64,000 bases of DNA from Staphylococcus sp. M0911 (lineage in GTDB: Bacteria > Bacillota > Bacilli > Staphylococcales > Staphylococcaceae), in contig NZ_CP022881.1 of the NCBI RefSeq assembly GCF_003491325.1, positions 868,001-932,000 on the forward strand, written 5' to 3'. The number at the start of each line of letters is the position of its first letter. Position 1 is the first letter of the stretch. Under the pieces are notes generated by a model. That model was not told the origin of the DNA. It made no database searches and saw only the letters and a program-made list of their open reading frames with translations. Position numbers and translations under genes: made by a program. Positions 51,661 to 63,550 of the stretch are shown here, piece after piece.

Positions 51661-53041
51661 TTAATTTTTGAAAAATGCTTTAATATACTTAAATTTGCCT
51701 TTATAAGGTGGGAAAAATAGGCTCGACTCTAAACGTGTCGATTTAAAAGTATATGATTTATCATGAGAAAATGTATCAAATGAGTATTTGCCGTGATAGT
51801 TTCCAATACCCGATAGACCTACGCCGCCGAATGGTAAATTGGGATTTGCTAAGTGCATCAATGTATCGTTAATTGCGCCGCCACCAAAGGCAAGTTCATT
51901 AAGTACACGATGCGTTGAATTTTCATCTTCACTAAATAAATAAAGACTTAAAGGTTTAGGACGAGACTGGATTATCTCAAAAGCTTCATCAAATTGATCA
52001 TAACTGATGATTGGTAATAATGGACCAAATATTTCTTCTTGCATAATTAAATCTGAAGTTTGAATATCATCAATAATAGTGGGTTCGATGAATAAATCAG
52101 ATTCATCACTATGACCACCAAAAATGATATTGCTTTTATGTTGTTGTAGTAATTCGTTTAAGCGATTAAAATGCTTTTGATTTACAATTCTGCCAAAATC
52201 TGGACTAGATTGAATGCTTTTTCCATAAAATTCATTTAAGGTTTGTTTTAATGCTTTGATAAAATCATCTTTTACTTTTTGATCTACTAAAATATAATCC
52301 GGAGCAACACATGTTTGACCTGCATTTGTAAATTTACCAAAAGCAATTCTCTCACTAGCTACTTTTAAATTAGCTGTTTCATCGATAATTACAGGAGATT
52401 TACCACCTAATTCAAGTGTTACAGGAACGAGGTTTTCACTTGCAGCTTGATAAACAATTTTACCTACTTTATCACTACCAGTGAAGAACATATAATCAAA
52501 CGGTAAGTGAATAAGGTGGTCTGTTTCTTCAATACCACCTTCAACTACAGCAATATAGTCAGGTTTATAAACATCTTCAACAATTTTACGAATGACTGAA
52601 GATACATGAGGCGTTAGTTCTGATGGTTTAATAATCACTGTGTTGCCAGCTGCAATCGCACCGATTAATGGTTCAAATGTTAATTGTACTGGGTAATTAA
52701 AGGGACCGATAATAAGAACAGTGCCATAAGGGTCTTTTTTGATATAACTTTTTGTAGGGAAAAGATAAAGTGGTGTATCTACTTGTTTTGTTTTAGACCA
52801 ATTTTTAAGCTCTTTACGAGCTAATTTAATACTTTTTTAACAATATACCAATTTCAGTAGCATATGCTTCAACATTACTTTTACCTAAATCTTTTTGTAA
52901 AGCTTCAAGTATCTCGTTTTCATGATGTTTAATACTCTTGCTTAACAACTTTAATTGTTGTTTTCTAAATTTAATATCTTTAGTTTGATGTGTTTTGAAA
53001 AAAGCTTTGCTATTTTCAAATAGTTGATCAATTGAATTCAA
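51661..53041 (-). pseudogene. Aldehyde dehydrogenase (family 3 type), frameshifted
   Basis: The product would oxidise an aldehyde with NAD(P)+. The start is TTG at 53041 after AAGGAGGTTCAAC. Codons run to GILLKKY and a stop at 52826-52828. In a shifted frame the protein continues SIKLARKELKNW, then YGTVLIIGPFNYPVQL, ELGGKSPVIID (catalytic Glu), NAGQTCVAPDY (catalytic Cys, about residue 245) and PFGGVGLSG. The shift falls in a run of six A (minus strand; 52833-52838). Five A would give one frame of 459 residues, the normal length. As read, only about 70 residues are made from the true start. It may be a slippage-prone run or a sequencing error. Confidence 0.9.
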
Positions 53042-53153
53042 AAGTTGAACCTCCTTAAGTTGGATTTGAGATAACAATATTCTCAAGAAAAAATGCTTAA
53101 CATATCTTTACCCGATTACCACAAAAATAATTAATTTTAATATAAAAAATTAA

Positions 53154-53179
53154 CCTGAGACATTAAATCATGTCCCAGG
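53154..53179 (-). terminator. Terminator after ppaC
   Basis: Stem CCTGAGACAT / ATGTCCCAGG (one mismatch), minus-strand tail TTAATTTTTTAT, about 36 bp beyond ppaC. Confidence 0.75.
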
Positions 53180-53214
53180 CTCAATACAATCAAATACATT
53201 TATTACTAATAAAA

Positions 53215-54144
53215 TTATTTAGTTAAAGCTTCAGTAATTTGAGGTACAACTTGTTTTTTACGAGATACAACACCTGTTAAGAATGCCATATCGTCTTCTA
53301 ATTTAACGTTGAATGCTTCGCCAACTTTATCTTTTTCAGCACCTACAACTAAAATTTTAGAATCGCTATTAATGATATCAGTTACAACTAAAACGAATAA
53401 ATCATATTTTTCTTCAGCGCTTGATTCTAGCATAGATTTTTCTAATTCTTCTTTACGATCTAATACTTCATCAATATCAACTGTGTTAACTTGAGCAATA
53501 CGAGTTACGTAATCTCCCATAGTAAATGATTTAGCATCCATATCTAATAATACATCAGCAGATTTATCAGTAGTAGAAGCGCCTGCTTTAAGCATGTCTA
53601 AACCATAAGCATCTAAGTCGACGTTTGCTATATCTTTTAAAGCTTTAGCTGCATTGACATCTTCATCAGTGCAAGTAGGAGATTTAAATAATAAACTATC
53701 TGAAATAATTGCAGAAATCATAAGTCCAGCAATTTCAGGTTTAATTTCAAATCCACGTTCTTTGTACATTTTGTATAGAATTGTTGCTGTACAACCAACT
53801 GGCTCTGCTCTGTAATAAAGAGGGCTAGCTGTTTCAAAGTTTGCAATTCTGTGATGATCTACAACATGTTTAATTGTGGCATCGGCAATTGTATCAGCAC
53901 TTTGTTGGAATTCGTTATGGTCAACTAAAATAACATCTTGACCATCTAAATTATCTTCTAATAATTCTGGTGCATCTACTTTAAAGTGATCTAATGCATA
54001 TTGAGTTTCAGCCCCAACTTCACCTAAGCGATAGGCTTTAGCGCCTGCATTTCCTGTTAATTGTTCAAAGTCAGCCATAATAATAGCTGATGAAATTGCG
54101 TCAGTATCTGGGTTTTTGTGTCCAAAAATGTAAGTGTTTGCCAT
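53215..54144 (-). CDS. ppaC: Manganese-dependent inorganic pyrophosphatase
   Basis: This DHH-family pyrophosphatase hydrolyses pyrophosphate, pulling biosynthetic reactions forward. The 309 residues contain the metal ligands in FGHKNPDTDAISSA (His and Asp), ILVDHNEF and VVDHHRIANF, and the C-terminal substrate site VSRKKQVVP. The start MANTYIFGHKNP matches the family. It is a single gene with a terminator; the nicotinamidase-like gene lies upstream, 69 bp away. Confidence 0.96.
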   Translation of the reverse strand: MANTYIFGHKNPDTDAISSAIIMADFEQLTGNAGAKAYRLGEVGAETQYALDHFKVDAPELLEDNLDGQDVILVDHNEFQQSADTIADATIKHVVDHHRIANFETASPLYYRAEPVGCTATILYKMYKERGFEIKPEIAGLMISAIISDSLLFKSPTCTDEDVNAAKALKDIANVDLDAYGLDMLKAGASTTDKSADVLLDMDAKSFTMGDYVTRIAQVNTVDIDEVLDRKEELEKSMLESSAEEKYDLFVLVVTDIINSDSKILVVGAEKDKVGEAFNVKLEDDMAFLTGVVSRKKQVVPQITEALTK

Positions 54145-54213
54145 GGATATATGTCTCCCTTATTCATTAGTTATTTTATTGATATTATATAGTTATTTTA
54201 GCATGACTATAGC

Positions 54214-54768
54214 TTATTCTTCTACCTCTGCGCCCAATGAGTTTTGAAAATGATCTAATGCCCATTCATGTCCAGATGGATTAAAGGAAGCGACGCCATT
54301 CTTCGGTACATGTATCTTATAACCTAAATTATATGCAGAAATAGCAGTGTGTAACACACATATATCAGTACAAACACCAACGATTTCTAATGTGTTAATT
54401 GTTCTTTCGCGTAATAAACTATCTAGAGGTGTACCGTAAAATGAATCATAACGTGTTTTATCTAAGTAATGAATATTGCTTTGATGTTTATTCGCTTCAT
54501 AAATTTCTCCCACAGTACCATAGAGTTGTCGTCCTGAGGTACCTGCAATATTATGGGGTGGAAATAGCTTAGATTCTGGGTGATAATTATCATTTTCGTA
54601 ATGTAAATCCATCATAAAAAAGATATTGTCATTATTTTCAATATAGCGATGGATGCGATCTGTTATAAATGTTTCTAATTTTTGTCCAGGTTCTCCGCAA
54701 GATAACTTTCCGTCAGGTGCAATAAAGTCCACTGAGTAATCTACTACAATTAAAGCCTTTTTCTCCAT
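54214..54768 (-). CDS. pncA: Isochorismatase-family hydrolase, probable nicotinamidase
   Basis: This 184-residue cysteine hydrolase shows the nicotinamidase triad: Asp in LIVVDYSVDFI (about residue 9), Lys in HYLDKTRYDSFYGTPL and Cys in EIVGVCTDICVLHTA. A metal-binding Asp-x-His pair fits MMDLHYEND. Nicotinamidase converts nicotinamide to nicotinate for NAD salvage, which fits pncB and nadE about 4 kb away. Other isochorismatase-like activities are possible but less likely given the DxCVxxTA motif. Confidence 0.85.
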   Translation of the reverse strand: MEKKALIVVDYSVDFIAPDGKLSCGEPGQKLETFITDRIHRYIENNDNIFFMMDLHYENDNYHPESKLFPPHNIAGTSGRQLYGTVGEIYEANKHQSNIHYLDKTRYDSFYGTPLDSLLRERTINTLEIVGVCTDICVLHTAISAYNLGYKIHVPKNGVASFNPSGHEWALDHFQNSLGAEVEE

Positions 54769-54943
54769 TCAATAACATCCTTCCCAACATAAACATAACT
54801 ATTGTTTACAATCCTGTCATTCAATTTCATTAAGTTAATTAAAAATTCATCTAATATGCTTAAAAAATGTTTTATAAGATTAATCATAGTATATATATTT
54901 ATCAAGAGGACTACAATTAAATATGAAACAAAGGAGAAATTGG

Positions 54944-56038
54944 ATGTTCATAAATGTGAAAGATTTTGGCGCAGAAGGTCAAAATAAAGTAAAAGATACT
55001 AAAGCAATTCAAAAAGCATTGAACAAAGCAAAAAATGGTGAACATACGGTGTATATCCCAAAAGGGACGTATCATATTGGCAAAGCGTTAGTGATTTATG
55101 ATTCTACAACATTGCTTTTAGATGATGAAACAGTATTATTGAGATATAGCAAAGATGCACTGTTAAAGAATGGAAAACCCTATATTTTCTATCATGAATA
55201 TAGAGGAAATAGTCATATACATATTAAAGGTGGTACATTTGATATGAATGGCTCTAATTTTCCATATAACAATACAGCTATATGCATGGGACATGCAGAA
55301 GACATTCAATTTATAGGAGTGACTTTTAAAAATATTGTAGGTGGGCATGCCATAGATGCGTGTGGCTTAAATGGATTAAGGATAGCGAATTGTTCTTTTG
55401 AAGGTTTCTTAGATATTGATGGTGATAGATTCTTTTCGGAAGCAGTACAATTGGATATCCAAGTGCCAGGTGCATTTCCGAAGTTTGGTACCACCGATGG
55501 GACGATAACTAAAAATGCCATTATAGAAAATTGTTATTTTGGACCGTCAGATGATCCTAACATGAAACCTTGGAATAGGGCGATAGGATCACATGCGAGT
55601 CGATATCATCGATATTATGAAAATATTCATATCAGAGACAATGTGTTTGATCACATTCAAGAATATGCACTAACGCCACTAAAATCTCAAAATACATTTA
55701 TATCTAAAAACAAGTTCATAAATTGTGTAGGGGGCATACGTTTTTTAGGTGTCAAAGATGGTAAAAACGCAGCGGATCCTTATACTGGTAAAGACATGGG
55801 GACACAAGCAGGTTCTAATTTTAATGTGATTGGCAACGAATTTATTGGGAAAATGGAAAAGGATGCTATACACATTAGAAGTTATAATAATGTGAAACAT
55901 ACGCAAATATTTATTGCAGGCAATACATTTAATGATAAATCTCAAAAAATACATCTCGAAGATATCGATGATTTAACATTGAATCAAGATGATCATTTAG
56001 TGTCTATAGAAAAAAAGAATGTAGAAAACATAAAATAA
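54944..56038 (+). CDS. Right-handed parallel beta-helix protein (pectin-lyase fold)
   Basis: This 364-residue protein has a pectate-lyase-type beta helix. The start [25 protein letters not shown] is the usual opening of GH28-like or phage-tail-like proteins. Repeated coils follow: [50 protein letters not shown] and [21 protein letters not shown]. No signal peptide, so it is probably cytoplasmic. The start follows AAAGGAG. The substrate is unknown; a polysaccharide-related role is suggested only by the fold. It is a lone gene, conserved in staphylococci from memory. Confidence 0.8.
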   Translation: MFINVKDFGAEGQNKVKDTKAIQKALNKAKNGEHTVYIPKGTYHIGKALVIYDSTTLLLDDETVLLRYSKDALLKNGKPYIFYHEYRGNSHIHIKGGTFDMNGSNFPYNNTAICMGHAEDIQFIGVTFKNIVGGHAIDACGLNGLRIANCSFEGFLDIDGDRFFSEAVQLDIQVPGAFPKFGTTDGTITKNAIIENCYFGPSDDPNMKPWNRAIGSHASRYHRYYENIHIRDNVFDHIQEYALTPLKSQNTFISKNKFINCVGGIRFLGVKDGKNAADPYTGKDMGTQAGSNFNVIGNEFIGKMEKDAIHIRSYNNVKHTQIFIAGNTFNDKSQKIHLEDIDDLTLNQDDHLVSIEKKNVENIK

Positions 56039-56044
56039 TACAAA

Positions 56045-56083
56045 AACGCTTTTCCCTAGATCTTAAAGTATGGGAGAAGCGTT
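56045..56083. terminator. Bidirectional terminator
   Basis: Stem AACGCTT-TTCCC with GGGAGAAGCGTT (one bulge), between the beta-helix gene and the convergent pheA. Confidence 0.8.
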
Positions 56084-56093
56084 CTTTATTATC

Positions 56094-56900
56094 TTATTTA
56101 TAAAATGAACCAATAAGTTTAGTTTCAAAATCAAGTGTATTAAGGATAGTTAAGACTTTTTTGACATCTTGTGATATAGGAGCATCTGCTTGAACAAAAA
56201 AGTGATATTGGCCGAGCTTAGTCTTAAGTGGTCGTGATTCAATCCATGATAAATTAATATTAAATAAAGCAAATGTATTTAATATACTCGCTAAAAGGCC
56301 GGGTTTATCGTATTTTGGTGTGATTAAAAACATTGACGTATTCGTATTGCTATCGAAATTATCATGGTTTTTAATGATTAAAAATCGTGTAGCATTGTGA
56401 GCAAAATCTTGGATATGTGTATCTAAAATTTCAAAATCATAATCATTTCCGCTAGCTAGTGGAGCAATAGCCCCAATATGGTCATTAATCATATCGAAAC
56501 CTTTAACAGTGCTATCAACATAATCGTAATCAAATTGATGTTTCATAATATAATTTGAGGTTTGACTAATGGCTGGTGCTATAGAATAAACTTTCTTGAT
56601 ATCACTTATTTGACTACCAGCTTTACCGTATAAAGCAAAATCAATATCTAAATGTAATTCACCATGTGCGTAAACATTTTGCTGTGCAAGTGAATCAGCA
56701 ACGATATTAATTGTTCCTTCGATTGAATTTTCAATTGGCACAATGCCTATTGAAGCAGTATCTTGAGAAACATATTTAATCACTTCGTATAAATTGGCTT
56801 TGGGTATAAAGTCATAATGTTGTATTTGATTTTGATTAACAAACTTTTGAGAAGCTAAATAGGAAAATGTACCTTTTGGACCTAAATAATATATTTGCAT
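56094..56900 (-). CDS. pheA: Prephenate dehydratase
   Basis: PheA makes phenylpyruvate from prephenate in phenylalanine synthesis. The 268 residues show the catalytic PHD domain (GPKGTFSYLASQKF, VPIENSIEGTINIVADSL and the late HNATRFLII) and a C-terminal ACT domain for phenylalanine feedback (PGLLASILNTFALFNINLSWIESRPLK). It lies 21 bp after nos and is cotranscribed with it, as in S. aureus. The link to NO synthase is established as an operon but its meaning is unclear. Confidence 0.95.
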   Translation of the reverse strand: MQIYYLGPKGTFSYLASQKFVNQNQIQHYDFIPKANLYEVIKYVSQDTASIGIVPIENSIEGTINIVADSLAQQNVYAHGELHLDIDFALYGKAGSQISDIKKVYSIAPAISQTSNYIMKHQFDYDYVDSTVKGFDMINDHIGAIAPLASGNDYDFEILDTHIQDFAHNATRFLIIKNHDNFDSNTNTSMFLITPKYDKPGLLASILNTFALFNINLSWIESRPLKTKLGQYHFFVQADAPISQDVKKVLTILNTLDFETKLIGSFYK

Positions 56901-56921
56901 GCCTTCACCTCTATTGATGTG

Positions 56922-57998
56922 TTAATGGAAGGGGCACTTTGTCTCACTTGATTGTTTATAGAAAAAGTTTGGATCTCGCATCGTATTATCATAACCATGA
57001 TGATAATTATTAGTCAGCGTCGGTGAAATAGGTGGTGCTAACCATGACCATTTACCTGTTACTTCTCTCTGATGCTTTGCTTCGTTCTTTTCAAACATTT
57101 CAAATTGTTTAGAAGCTGTTAAATGATCCACAATCGATACACCTTGTGATTTAAATGAATGATAAACAGCGTAATTAAGTTCGATAAGTGCTCTATCCTT
57201 ATTAAAAGAATTATTTTTAAGTGTATCAAACTCGAACGCTTCTGCAACTTTTTCTAATAAATCATAACGATAGCTATCAGTAAAATTCCTAACTGCAATT
57301 TCAGTAACCATGTACCAGCCATTAAATGGTGCAGTAGGATAGGTAATGCCGCCAATTTGTAAGTCCATATTCGAAATGATAGGTACTGCATACCATTTTA
57401 AATTTAAATCTTTCAATTTAGGGTATCGGTCATGCTCGATTATGACTTCTTTGATTATGGATTTAGGATATTCATAATATTTAATTGGTCCGTCATTGAT
57501 TTGATAAATGAGGGGTAATACGTCGAAGTCTCCACCATTTCCTTGCCATCCCAAATGCTGTGCTAGCGTCGTTACATCACGTTCAGATGGGTCACCACAA
57601 TTCTCATAACCTGCATAACGTATTAATTGATTATTGTAAATCTTAGGAGGTTCGTCAGGACTGAAAATCGTTATATAAGGTTTAATCTTTCCGTCGTTAG
57701 TTCCCTTGATAATATGGTCTTCAATAGCTTCTAAAAAATGTGTTTCATCATTGATATCTCTAGCATCTTTGACATTAAGTGACTCCCAAAAAAATCTACC
57801 GATACAGCGATTTGAATGTCTCCAAGCCATTTTGGCACCGTAAGTTAATTCTTCTAATGTATGCGTGTAGGTACCTGTTTTTTGAATATCTTGATTAATT
57901 TCTTTAATTCTATTATCGATTTCATCTTGCGTATAATTTAATTCAGAATACATCGTTTGGATAAATGTTGTTGCTTTATCTATTAACATTTCAAACAC
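56922..57998 (-). CDS. nos: Nitric oxide synthase oxygenase
   Basis: This bacterial oxygenase-only NOS makes NO from arginine using an external reductase; in S. aureus it protects against oxidative stress and antibiotics and affects respiration. The 358 residues show the haem Cys in [16 protein letters not shown] (about residue 60). The substrate and pterin region follows ([33 protein letters not shown]). The C-terminal [10 protein letters not shown] is also typical. No reductase domain, as is normal for Gram-positive forms. The pterin-side N-terminal hook is absent. It is first in nos-pheA. Confidence 0.96.
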   Translation of the reverse strand: MFEMLIDKATTFIQTMYSELNYTQDEIDNRIKEINQDIQKTGTYTHTLEELTYGAKMAWRHSNRCIGRFFWESLNVKDARDINDETHFLEAIEDHIIKGTNDGKIKPYITIFSPDEPPKIYNNQLIRYAGYENCGDPSERDVTTLAQHLGWQGNGGDFDVLPLIYQINDGPIKYYEYPKSIIKEVIIEHDRYPKLKDLNLKWYAVPIISNMDLQIGGITYPTAPFNGWYMVTEIAVRNFTDSYRYDLLEKVAEAFEFDTLKNNSFNKDRALIELNYAVYHSFKSQGVSIVDHLTASKQFEMFEKNEAKHQREVTGKWSWLAPPISPTLTNNYHHGYDNTMRDPNFFYKQSSETKCPFH

Positions 57999-58225
57999 CT
58001 CATAAGTATTATAATCGACACGATTGATTTACACATTCAATAATGATAATTGTCACGAATTTGTCGCAACGTCTAAGATATATGGGCAAAGTCATATGAT
58101 ACTTGAAAGTAAATTTCGATAGCATTCATTTATATGAGGGGCGTAAAAGCAATTCAGTTGTTACCTAGTTAAATTGAATTATGATAAAATACTAATAAAA
58201 GAATGGTCGAAATGGAGAGATACGA

Positions 58226-59695
58226 GTGTACCAATTTGAAGACGACAGTTTGATGTTACAAAATGATTTATATCAAATTAATATGGCTGAAAGTTATTGG
58301 AATGATGGTATTCATGAAAGAATGGCTGTATTTGATTTATACTTTAGAAGTATGCCATTTAATGGTGGTTATGCTGTTTTTAATGGACTTAAACGTGTTA
58401 TAGATTTTATGGATAATTTTGGTTTCTCAGAAACAGATATTGAATATTTAAGATCAATTGGTTATCAAGATGACTTTTTAGATTATCTGAAAAATTTAAA
58501 ATTTACAGGACATATTCATTCAATGCAAGAAGGAGAAATATGTTTTGGAAATGAACCGTTGATGAGAGTAGAAGCCCCATTAATTCAAGCTCAATTGTTG
58601 GAAACAGTATTATTAAACATTATTAACTTCCACACGCTCATTGCTACGAAAGCAAGTCGTATTCGTCAAATAGCGAATGACGATATTCTTATGGAATTTG
58701 GGACACGTCGTGGTCAAGAGTTAGATGCAGCATTATGGGGTGCTAGAGCTGCTTATATTGGTGGTTTTAATTCGACAAGTAATGTACGAGCAGGAAAATT
58801 ATTTGGAATACCTGTATCAGGTACACATGCGCATGCACTCGTACAAACTTACGGTGATGAATACATTGCATTTAAAAAATATGCAGAACGCCATAAAGAT
58901 TGTGTATTTTTAGTAGATACCTTCCACACTTTAAAATCAGGTGTACCTACAGCAATTAAAGTTGCCAAAGAATTAGGTGATAAAATCAATTTTATAGGTA
59001 TACGTTTGGATTCAGGGGACATCGCATATCTTTCTAAAGAAGCACGTCGTATGTTAGATGAAGCAGGATTTAAAGATGCCAAAATAATCGCGTCCAATGA
59101 TTTAGATGAGGAAACAATAACGAGTCTGAAAGCACAAGGTGCTAAAGTAGATTCATGGGGTGTAGGTACGAAACTTATAACTGGCTTCGACCAACCAGCA
59201 TTAGGTGCTGTATACAAATTAGTTGCTATTGAAAATAGTGATGGGGAATACAGTGACCGTATCAAATTATCTAATAATGCAGAAAAAGTTACGACGCCTG
59301 GTAAGAAAAATGTATATCGAATCATTAATAAGAAAACTGGTAAAGCTGAAGGGGATTATATTACTTTACATGGTGAAGATCCAACTAAAGAAAAACCTTT
59401 AAAATTATTCCATCCAGTCCACACATTTAAAATGAAATTTATTAAATCATTTGAAGCTATTGATTTACATCATGCTATTTTTGAAAATGGTCAACTCGTT
59501 TATGATTTGCCAAATGTTCATGATGCCCAAGCTTATTTAACAGAAGGACTTAAAACATTTTGGGACGAAAATAAACGTTATTTAAATCCACAAGAGTATC
59601 CAGTTGATTTAAGTACTGCTTGTTGGGAAAATAAACATAAACGCATCTTTGAAGTGGCTGAGCATGTTAAAGAAATGGAGGAAGACCATGAGTAA
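58226..59695 (+). CDS. pncB: Nicotinate phosphoribosyltransferase
   Basis: PncB joins nicotinate to PRPP to form nicotinate mononucleotide in NAD salvage. The 489 residues have the family motifs [56 protein letters not shown] and [24 protein letters not shown]. The phosphoribosyl and His phosphorylation regions are complete. The start is GTG after AATGGAGAGATACGA. It overlaps nadE by 8 nt, giving a two-gene NAD operon. Its substrate is supplied by the nicotinamidase-like gene nearby. Confidence 0.95.
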   Translation: MYQFEDDSLMLQNDLYQINMAESYWNDGIHERMAVFDLYFRSMPFNGGYAVFNGLKRVIDFMDNFGFSETDIEYLRSIGYQDDFLDYLKNLKFTGHIHSMQEGEICFGNEPLMRVEAPLIQAQLLETVLLNIINFHTLIATKASRIRQIANDDILMEFGTRRGQELDAALWGARAAYIGGFNSTSNVRAGKLFGIPVSGTHAHALVQTYGDEYIAFKKYAERHKDCVFLVDTFHTLKSGVPTAIKVAKELGDKINFIGIRLDSGDIAYLSKEARRMLDEAGFKDAKIIASNDLDEETITSLKAQGAKVDSWGVGTKLITGFDQPALGAVYKLVAIENSDGEYSDRIKLSNNAEKVTTPGKKNVYRIINKKTGKAEGDYITLHGEDPTKEKPLKLFHPVHTFKMKFIKSFEAIDLHHAIFENGQLVYDLPNVHDAQAYLTEGLKTFWDENKRYLNPQEYPVDLSTACWENKHKRIFEVAEHVKEMEEDHE

Positions 59696-60509
59696 TTTAC
59701 AAGATATCGTAGTAAGAGAGATGAAGGTAAAACCTCAAATTGATGTTGAAAAAGAAGTACAAGAGATTAAACAATTTGTAAAGAGTTATGTACAATCTCA
59801 TTCATTTATCAAATCATTAGTGCTGGGTATTTCTGGTGGTCAAGATTCAACATTAGCTGGTCGCCTTGTTCAATTAGCTGTTAATGAATTACGTGAAGAA
59901 GGTAGAGAATGTCAATTTATAGCTGTAAAACTACCTTATGGTGTCCAGTCAGACGCAGATGAAGTAGAAGACGCGCTAGCCTTCATTAACCCTGACCAAA
60001 CGATTACCGTCAATATTAAACCTGCAGTAGATACAAGTGTAAAATCACTACAAGAAGCAGGGATTCAATTAACAGATTTCCAAAAAGGAAATGAAAAGGC
60101 AAGAGAGCGTATGAAAGTACAATTTTCAATTGCTTCCAATCAATCAGGTATTGTTGTGGGAACGGATCATTCTGCAGAAAATATCACTGGGTTTTATACT
60201 AAATATGGTGATGGTGCAGCTGATATCGCGCCATTATTTGGACTGAATAAACGTCAAGGTCGAGCTTTACTAAAATATTTAGATGCGCCAGCACATTTAT
60301 ATAAAAAAACACCTACAGCAGATTTAGAAGAGGATAAACCACAATTACCTGATGAAGAAGCTTTAGGCGTAACTTATAATGATATAGATGACTATCTAGA
60401 AGGCAAAGAGGTTTCAAGCGAAGCGAAAGAAACGATTGAAAATCATTATGTTAAAAATGCACATAAACGTGAACTCGCTTATACACGTTATTCTTGGCCT
60501 AAAAATTAG
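59688..60509 (+). CDS. nadE: Ammonia-dependent NAD+ synthetase
   Basis: NadE amidates deamido-NAD with ammonia and ATP. The 273 residues carry the PP-loop [18 protein letters not shown] (about residues 46-63), the metal- and ATP-binding [31 protein letters not shown], and the [25 protein letters not shown] region. Its length excludes an N-terminal glutaminase domain, so ammonia is the donor. The start MSNLQDIV was chosen over an earlier in-frame ATG because GGAGGAAGACC precedes it and it fits family length. It overlaps pncB. Confidence 0.95.
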   Translation: MSNLQDIVVREMKVKPQIDVEKEVQEIKQFVKSYVQSHSFIKSLVLGISGGQDSTLAGRLVQLAVNELREEGRECQFIAVKLPYGVQSDADEVEDALAFINPDQTITVNIKPAVDTSVKSLQEAGIQLTDFQKGNEKARERMKVQFSIASNQSGIVVGTDHSAENITGFYTKYGDGAADIAPLFGLNKRQGRALLKYLDAPAHLYKKTPTADLEEDKPQLPDEEALGVTYNDIDDYLEGKEVSSEAKETIENHYVKNAHKRELAYTRYSWPKN

Positions 60510-60674
60510 AAAGTAAGCTATAAACGAATCGAAATGTAGAACATACTTTTTAATTAATTTTACAATTAATGATGCTATTAATTATTTTATAATACTAAAG
60601 TTAAAATTTGACGTGACAAAGCTAAAAATGCCTGTTAAAATAATTTGAATTTCAAGTAAGAAAAGAGGAATAAT

Positions 60675-61268
60675 ATGTCAGCGATTGCTCAAAATCCTTG
60701 GTTAATGGTGTTTGCCATCTTTGTAATCAATGTGTGTTACGTCACATGTTTAACCATGAGAACCATATTAACTTTAAAAGGTTACCGTTATGTTGCAGCG
60801 ATAGTAAGTTTTGTTGAAGTATTGATTTATGTCGTAGGTCTAGGATTAGTAATGTCTAGTTTAGATCAAATTCAAAATATTGTCGCATATGCATTTGGCT
60901 TTTCTATTGGTATTATTGTAGGTATGAAAATCGAAGAGAAATTGGCGCTTGGTTACACTGTCGTTAATGTGACATCTTCAGAATACGAGTTAGATTTACC
61001 CAATGAACTTCGTAACTTAGGGTATGGTGTTACACATTATGAAGCGTTTGGACGAGATGGAAGCCGCATGGTTATGCAAATTCTCACACCAAGAAAATAT
61101 GAATTAAAGTTAATGGATACCATAAAAAACTTAGATCCAAAAGCCTTTATCATTGCTTATGAACCAAGAAATATTCACGGTGGTTTCTGGGTTAAAGGCG
61201 TACGTAAACGTAAACTTAAAGCGTACGAACCAGAAGAATTAGAAAGTGTTGTTGAGCATGAAGTATAA
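60675..61268 (+). CDS. DUF2179 membrane protein (UPF0316 type)
   Basis: This 197-residue protein has three hydrophobic helices in the first 90 residues (residues 9-26, 38-62, 69-88), then a soluble DUF2179-like domain ([51 protein letters not shown]) and a basic tail. Bacillus relatives with this layout are annotated UPF0316. The function is unknown, possibly nucleotide or metal sensing. Its stop overlaps the next gene, a NETI-motif protein, by 11 nt; the pair is conserved together. Confidence 0.85.
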   Translation: MSAIAQNPWLMVFAIFVINVCYVTCLTMRTILTLKGYRYVAAIVSFVEVLIYVVGLGLVMSSLDQIQNIVAYAFGFSIGIIVGMKIEEKLALGYTVVNVTSSEYELDLPNELRNLGYGVTHYEAFGRDGSRMVMQILTPRKYELKLMDTIKNLDPKAFIIAYEPRNIHGGFWVKGVRKRKLKAYEPEELESVVEHEV

Positions 61269-61434
61269 AGTAAATGATAATGAGACGATTGCTGATTGCC
61301 TACAAAGAATGAAAGCCGATGGTTATATGCCAACAAGACGCATTGAAAAACCAATTTATAAAGAAAATAAAGATGGAAGCTTAGAAGTTTTAAAACAAGA
61401 TATCATTTTTATTGGTAAGAAGATAACTGAATAA
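61258..61434 (+). CDS. NETI motif small protein
   Basis: This 58-residue protein has the motif [31 protein letters not shown], the NETI signature, and ends [10 protein letters not shown]. The start [11 protein letters not shown] inside the previous gene fits the family length. It is always found with the DUF2179 protein as far as I recall, and its function is unknown. It may be a small partner or regulator of it. Confidence 0.82.
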   Translation: MKYKVNDNETIADCLQRMKADGYMPTRRIEKPIYKENKDGSLEVLKQDIIFIGKKITE

Positions 61435-61446
61435 AATATGACAGAG

Positions 61447-61478
61447 ACCACTCAATAAGTTGTTTTGAGTGGTTTTTT
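61447..61478 (+). terminator. Terminator after the NETI gene
   Basis: Stem ACCACTCAA / TTGAGTGGT with a 9-nt loop, then TTTTT. The gap to purB (61435-61668) otherwise holds a possible promoter but no gene. Confidence 0.9.
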
Positions 61479-61665
61479 ATTTTGGAATTGTGTTTGACTA
61501 AAATATGAAATAAAATAGGAATGTAAGCTAATTAGAATTATACAATCGATAAGTATTCTGTTAGAATTAAAGTAAATCGTCAAAGACGAACTTTTAAGTT
61601 TATTTTGCAGTTAATGTACAGATTTTGTGATTTAAAATATGAATATACATACGATAGGAGTTTAA

Positions 61666-62964
<1,299 letters not shown>

Positions 62965-63072
62965 CTTTAGAAATTAAATTGAAATCCTATACAAATTCAA
63001 TTAAAACTACTACACTTTAACTTGTTAGTAAGTTAAAATAGTAAAAAGAATATGCATATAGGAGCTGTTATG

Positions 63073-63375
63073 ATGCAAATTGAAAAATTACGTGGGGATG
63101 CATTAAATGAATTATTTGATGCAATTCTTACATTAGAGAATAGAGAAGAATGTTATCAGTTTTTCGATGATTTATGCACAGTGAACGAAATTCAATCACT
63201 TTCTCAACGACTACAAGTTGCTAAAATGATTAAACAAGGATACACATATGCAACAATTGAACAAGAATCAGGCGCGTCAACGGCAACAATTTCTCGAGTG
63301 AAGCGTTCTTTGCAATGGGGCAATGATGCCTACACAATGATATTAGATCGCCTTAATATCGATACAAAAGAATAA
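63073..63375 (+). CDS. YerC/TrpR-family DNA-binding protein
   Basis: This 100-residue protein is a TrpR-like helical DNA-binding protein of the YerC type. Visible are EIQSLSQRLQVAKMIKQGYTYATIEQESGASTATISRVKRSLQWGND, a TrpR-type helix-turn-helix near residues 60-85. In Bacillus it lies beside pcrB and pcrA, and here pcrB follows. The start at the second ATG (MQIEKLRGDA) or the one 3 nt before both fit ATAGGAG. The regulated genes are unknown. Confidence 0.88.
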   Translation: MQIEKLRGDALNELFDAILTLENREECYQFFDDLCTVNEIQSLSQRLQVAKMIKQGYTYATIEQESGASTATISRVKRSLQWGNDAYTMILDRLNIDTKE

Positions 63376-63383
63376 AATAATAC

Positions 63384-63437
63384 GAAACGATCGTAACTAT
63401 TAAAGTTTAACGGCTATAATATGTGAACGATCGTTTC
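63384..63437 (+). terminator. Terminator after yerC
   Basis: Arms GAAACGATCGT / ACGATCGTTTC enclose a loop of about 30 nt and are followed by six T. Confidence 0.8.
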
Positions 63438-63550
63438 TTTTTTAGTGTCAAAAGTAAAAAATAAGTTGTACAATTTCACGTTAACTGTTTAGAACTAGCA
63501 TGTTAAAAATGATATAATTTAAGGTATGTTAAAAAAAGGAGTTTCACGTA

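Noticed and set aside
58036..58056. AATAATGATAATTGTCA upstream of pncB/nos as a Fur box
   Set aside because: About 10 of 14 match to the 7-1-7 form with a poor right half, in AT-rich DNA; too weak to list.
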